DNA of 7,609 nt, from contig JBBDNC010000020.1 in assembly GCA_040877875.1 (NCBI GenBank), positions 1 to 7,609 on the forward strand, read 5' to 3'. The notes below the pieces were generated by a model that saw nothing but the letters and a program-made list of their open reading frames with translations, was not told the DNA's origin and did not search any database. Below, piece by piece: positions 5,377-7,609 of this stretch. Source of the stretch: JBBDNC01 sp040877875. Its GTDB lineage: Bacteria > Bacteroidota > Rhodothermia > Balneolales > Balneolaceae. The number at the start of each line of letters is the position of its first letter. The stretch's first letter is position 1. The position numbers and the translations under genes were made by a program.

Positions 5377-6558
5377 ATGAATAACGAAATATACATTGTC
5401 TCTGCGACTCGGACTCCCTGTGGGAAAGCAAATAAAGGATCCCTGCGATTTACCCGTCCGGATACACTTGGTGGTGAGGTAATCCGGGATCTCCTGGAAC
5501 GGACTCCCGGCCTGGAGCCGGATCAGGTGGAGGATGTGATCATGGGATGTGCTTTTCCCGAAGCTTCGCAGGGAATGAATGTTGCACGCCAGTGTGCGGT
5601 CCTGGGCGGATTGCCATATTCGGTACCCGGTATGACCCTCAACCGGTTTTGTTCATCCGGGCTTCAGTCGATCGCCGTGGCAGCAGAAAGGATTATGAGT
5701 GGAAATGCAGACATCATCCTGGCAGGAGGGGTAGAAAGTATGTCACTCGTTCCGATGGGGGGATATACCTTTCAACCCAATCCGGACTTGGTGGATGATA
5801 ATCCCGAGATGTACATCAATATGGGCCTGACCGCCGAAGAAGTAGCTGAAAAATATAATGTCAGCCGTGAAGATCAGGATAAATTCGCATTGGAAAGTCA
5901 TAGGAAAGCGGTGAGGGCATGGGAGGAAAATTACTTCGAAGGGCAGATTACCCCTATTGAGGTTCGGCATAAATTCCTGACCTCCGGCGGGGCAACACAA
6001 GAAGAGACATTTACCTTCAGCCGGGATGAGGGTCCCCGGAAAGACACCTCTCTGGAGGCGTTAAGCGGTTTATCTCCTGTCTTCATGAAAGGTGGGAGTG
6101 TTACGGCGGGGAATGCCTCACAGATGAACGATGCGGCATCAGCCGTTGTAGTGATGAGCGGCGAAAAAGTCAGAGAGCTTGATTTAACACCCATAGCCAG
6201 GTATTGTGGTTTTGCCGTAGCCGGTGTTGCACCGGAGATTATGGGAATCGGGCCGGTGGAGGCTGTTCCGAAAGTTCTGAAACAGACCGGGTTGAAACTT
6301 GAGGTGATGGATCTGATTGAATTGAATGAAGCTTTTGCTGCCCAGAGCCTTGCTGTGATTCGCGAGTTGGGAATGGACGAGGAGAAGGTCAATGTTAACG
6401 GAGGGGCGATTGCCATGGGTCACCCGCTCGGCTGTACCGGTGCCAAGCTGACCACCCAGATCCTTTATGAGTTACGACGGCGCAAGGGACGTTTCGGGAT
6501 GGTAACTATGTGTGTGGGTGGAGGGATGGGGGCGGCCGGCATATTTGAGCGAGTGTGA
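5377..6558 (+). CDS. fadA: Acetyl-CoA C-acyltransferase (3-ketoacyl-CoA thiolase)
   Basis: This 393-residue thiolase cleaves 3-ketoacyl-CoA with CoA to give acetyl-CoA and an acyl-CoA two carbons shorter, closing the beta-oxidation cycle. The full catalytic set is visible: the acylated cysteine in NRFCSSGLQ (Cys92), GGVESMS (118-123), GNASQMNDAAS (245-255), NEAFAAQ (317-323), the general-base histidine in NGGAIAMGHPLGCTGAKL (His349), and the second cysteine in MCVGGGMGAAGIFE (Cys379). Its length is standard for the family. Pairing with the FadN-like gene resembles the Bacillus fadNA arrangement, but no acyl-CoA dehydrogenase follows. The 354-nt gap before it is filled by palindromic repeats, so co-transcription with fadN is plausible but not assured. 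A biosynthetic acetoacetyl-CoA thiolase role is the main alternative; the neighbours favour degradation. Confidence 0.94.
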   Translation: MNNEIYIVSATRTPCGKANKGSLRFTRPDTLGGEVIRDLLERTPGLEPDQVEDVIMGCAFPEASQGMNVARQCAVLGGLPYSVPGMTLNRFCSSGLQSIAVAAERIMSGNADIILAGGVESMSLVPMGGYTFQPNPDLVDDNPEMYINMGLTAEEVAEKYNVSREDQDKFALESHRKAVRAWEENYFEGQITPIEVRHKFLTSGGATQEETFTFSRDEGPRKDTSLEALSGLSPVFMKGGSVTAGNASQMNDAASAVVVMSGEKVRELDLTPIARYCGFAVAGVAPEIMGIGPVEAVPKVLKQTGLKLEVMDLIELNEAFAAQSLAVIRELGMDEEKVNVNGGAIAMGHPLGCTGAKLTTQILYELRRRKGRFGMVTMCVGGGMGAAGIFERV

Positions 6559-6641
6559 TTTCTCAGGGTACTTCCGTACCGTTCCGCCACCCTTTCCTCT
6601 TCGCCTTGTGCACAACCAAATTTCTTGGTGCATAATCCGGG
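6559..6641. other. Convergent gap with weak hairpins, no clear terminator
   Basis: This 83-nt stretch separates the 3' ends of fadA and the converging gene. It contains a 5-bp stem with a four-base loop, GGTAC-TTCC-GTACC (6567-6580); the 10-bp palindrome TTGTGCACAA (6606-6615); and an imperfect stem between TGCACAACCAA (6609-6619) and TTGGTGCA (6625-6632). None is followed by a T-run in either direction, so intrinsic termination is not shown. The last hairpin might still act as a weak two-way terminator. Confidence 0.4.
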
Positions 6642-7490
6642 TTAAAATTTATCAAGCTGTTTTTGAATCTTATGAACGGTATCGGCTGTCTTTAATGCGT
6701 CGAATGGAGTGAAGATCGTTTCATTTTTTAACTGAACGGATTTAAAGAATTGGATGGCGGAGAGTTCCGCTGCTTTTCCGGCGTCAAATTCTTTTTTCTC
6801 AATAACAGGGGGGTCGCTGTTATGGGTATGTAATTTCCGGACCGTTTGGTGGAGAACATCCTGGTCCAGCAACAGGCTGTGATCACTTATGATCCTTCGA
6901 TGCCGATCTTCGATCCCGGATGCCAGGTAAAAGACGGATGCCGAGGCTCCGCTTTCATATTTCAGATAGATCTGGATTCCGGTATCCACATTCTGCAAAG
7001 TCAGTGAAACGGGTTCTACCCGATGGGGAGGAAGGGCCATCCATTTGGTAATCAATGCAATCTCATCCATCCAGTGATGGTCGAAATTTTCCAGGTTGTC
7101 TGTAAAATTAAGGTGGCTTTTCTCCTTGATAACCTGGATAAAGCGGGGCTTTGAGAGCTGTCGAAACATCCATTGGGTGGAAGGAGAGATGGATGGCCAG
7201 TGGGAAAACTGGACCCGGACTTCGGCTTCCTCACTTGTATGGTACACTCGTTCCAACTGTTCCCTGTCGACCGGCAGAGTTGAGACCAGGAAGGTGTGGA
7301 GCCCCTTCCGGATACATTCGGTGAGCAGATTCAGATTATCGGGAGATTCATCCAGTAAAATACACGCCTGAACTTCGCCGATATCTTTCAGGAAAGGAGC
7401 AATGACCACTTCTTTGACGATATTCAGGGGACGAAGATGATTTTCCCACGCAACAGCACGCCGGGCGTCACCGATAATTCCTACTCGCAT
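6642..7490 (-). CDS. Divergent Gfo/Idh/MocA-family oxidoreductase-like protein
   Basis: The 282-residue product has the outline of a Gfo/Idh/MocA protein, whose members use NAD(P) to oxidise sugars or related compounds. It begins with a Rossmann-like strand, MRVGIIGDARRA (1-12), followed by ACILLDESPDNLNLLTECIRKGLHTFL (42-68), which matches the family's strand-helix-strand after the nucleotide site. VRVQFSHWPSISPSTQWM (91-108) matches the family's start of the linker. Its C-terminus, ELSAIQFFKSVQLKNETIFTPFDALKTADTVHKIQ (242-276), resembles the family's final helices. It is shorter than usual (330-370), the glycine motif is degenerate, and the EKP lysine motif is replaced by VSTLP (69-73), so it may not be a working dehydrogenase. 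The ATG at 7490 is chosen because it opens the Rossmann strand; a TTG at 7529 would add 13 unlikely residues. It has no evident link to the fad genes. Confidence 0.6.
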   Translation of the reverse strand: MRVGIIGDARRAVAWENHLRPLNIVKEVVIAPFLKDIGEVQACILLDESPDNLNLLTECIRKGLHTFLVSTLPVDREQLERVYHTSEEAEVRVQFSHWPSISPSTQWMFRQLSKPRFIQVIKEKSHLNFTDNLENFDHHWMDEIALITKWMALPPHRVEPVSLTLQNVDTGIQIYLKYESGASASVFYLASGIEDRHRRIISDHSLLLDQDVLHQTVRKLHTHNSDPPVIEKKEFDAGKAAELSAIQFFKSVQLKNETIFTPFDALKTADTVHKIQKQLDKF

Positions 7491-7510
7491 GGCAGAAGGA
7501 TGAGTTGTTG

Positions 7511-7539
7511 TTAAAGACCGGTTCAGCAATTCTTGTCAA
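7511..7539 (-). promoter_or_regulatory. Candidate promoter for the Gfo/Idh/MocA-like gene
   Basis: On the minus strand TTGACA (7534-7539) is a perfect sigma-70 -35 box. CTTTAA (7511-7516) follows at 17 nt as a poor -10 box. It would place transcription start just upstream of the ATG at 7490 and after the alternative TTG at 7529, supporting the shorter protein. The -10 match is weak, so this is tentative. The remaining sequence to the right edge (7540-7609) is AT-rich with no supportable gene; it includes ATAATC and AATATAAA stretches that could belong to a plus-strand promoter for a gene beyond the window. Confidence 0.25.
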
Positions 7540-7609
7540 GCAGAAAAAAATATTGCATTCAATCTCAGTCAGGCATAATCAATGCTAATATAAAGTAAAT
7601 CAATACAGG

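Noticed and set aside
5931..6416. 161-residue minus-strand frame inside fadA
   Set aside because: Antisense to the thiolase C-terminal half, low-complexity Ser/Thr/Ala-rich, no motif.
7491..7529. TTG start at 7529 for the Gfo/Idh/MocA-like gene
   Set aside because: It adds 13 residues before the first Rossmann strand, has no ribosome-binding site, and would lie upstream of the transcription start predicted from TTGACA at 7534-7539.

Overview
The window carries a fatty-acid beta-oxidation cluster in a genome of moderate GC content. Three genes run rightward: a long-chain acyl-CoA synthetase (fadD-like, 804-2627), a bifunctional 3-hydroxyacyl-CoA dehydrogenase/enoyl-CoA hydratase with its domains in the FadN order (2620-5022), and an acetyl-CoA acyltransferase (fadA-like, 5377-6558). 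A small hotdog-fold acyl-CoA thioesterase lies upstream and is transcribed in the opposite direction (99-527, minus). A divergent member of the Gfo/Idh/MocA family lies downstream and converges on fadA (6642-7490, minus). I see no RNA gene, CRISPR array, transposase or phage gene.

The organism is a bacterium, perhaps of the Bacteroidota/Balneolota/Rhodothermota group. This is inference from three things: an eukaryote-like long-chain acyl-CoA synthetase with the LTPTHKVKR ending, weak or absent Shine-Dalgarno sequences before several genes, and intergenic palindromes of the CCCCTCTYGAGAGGGG type. The placement is not firm.

The pathway logic is clear. FadD activates free fatty acids to acyl-CoA. 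The FadN-like protein hydrates the enoyl-CoA and oxidises the 3-hydroxyacyl-CoA. FadA releases acetyl-CoA by thiolysis. The first step of each cycle, acyl-CoA dehydrogenase, is not encoded here. The thioesterase could relieve CoA trapping or act on another acyl-CoA. fadD and the fadN-like gene overlap by 8 nt and are almost certainly co-transcribed and translationally coupled.

The most unusual part is the junction between the fadN-like gene and fadA (about 4951-5376). The end of the fadN-like reading frame runs into short direct repeats (period 15, then CAGTNNN heptads) that supply its last codons and its stop. A 354-nt gap follows, filled by a dense set of nested inverted repeats: a perfect 14-bp pair (5001-5014 / 5315-5328) enclosing a perfect 16-bp pair (5092-5107 / 5265-5280) that itself encloses five hairpins. 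It looks like a non-coding MITE-like or REP-like repeat inserted within the operon, and it may have rewritten the C-terminus of the upstream enzyme. Upstream reading frames that run through this element into fadA are artefacts.
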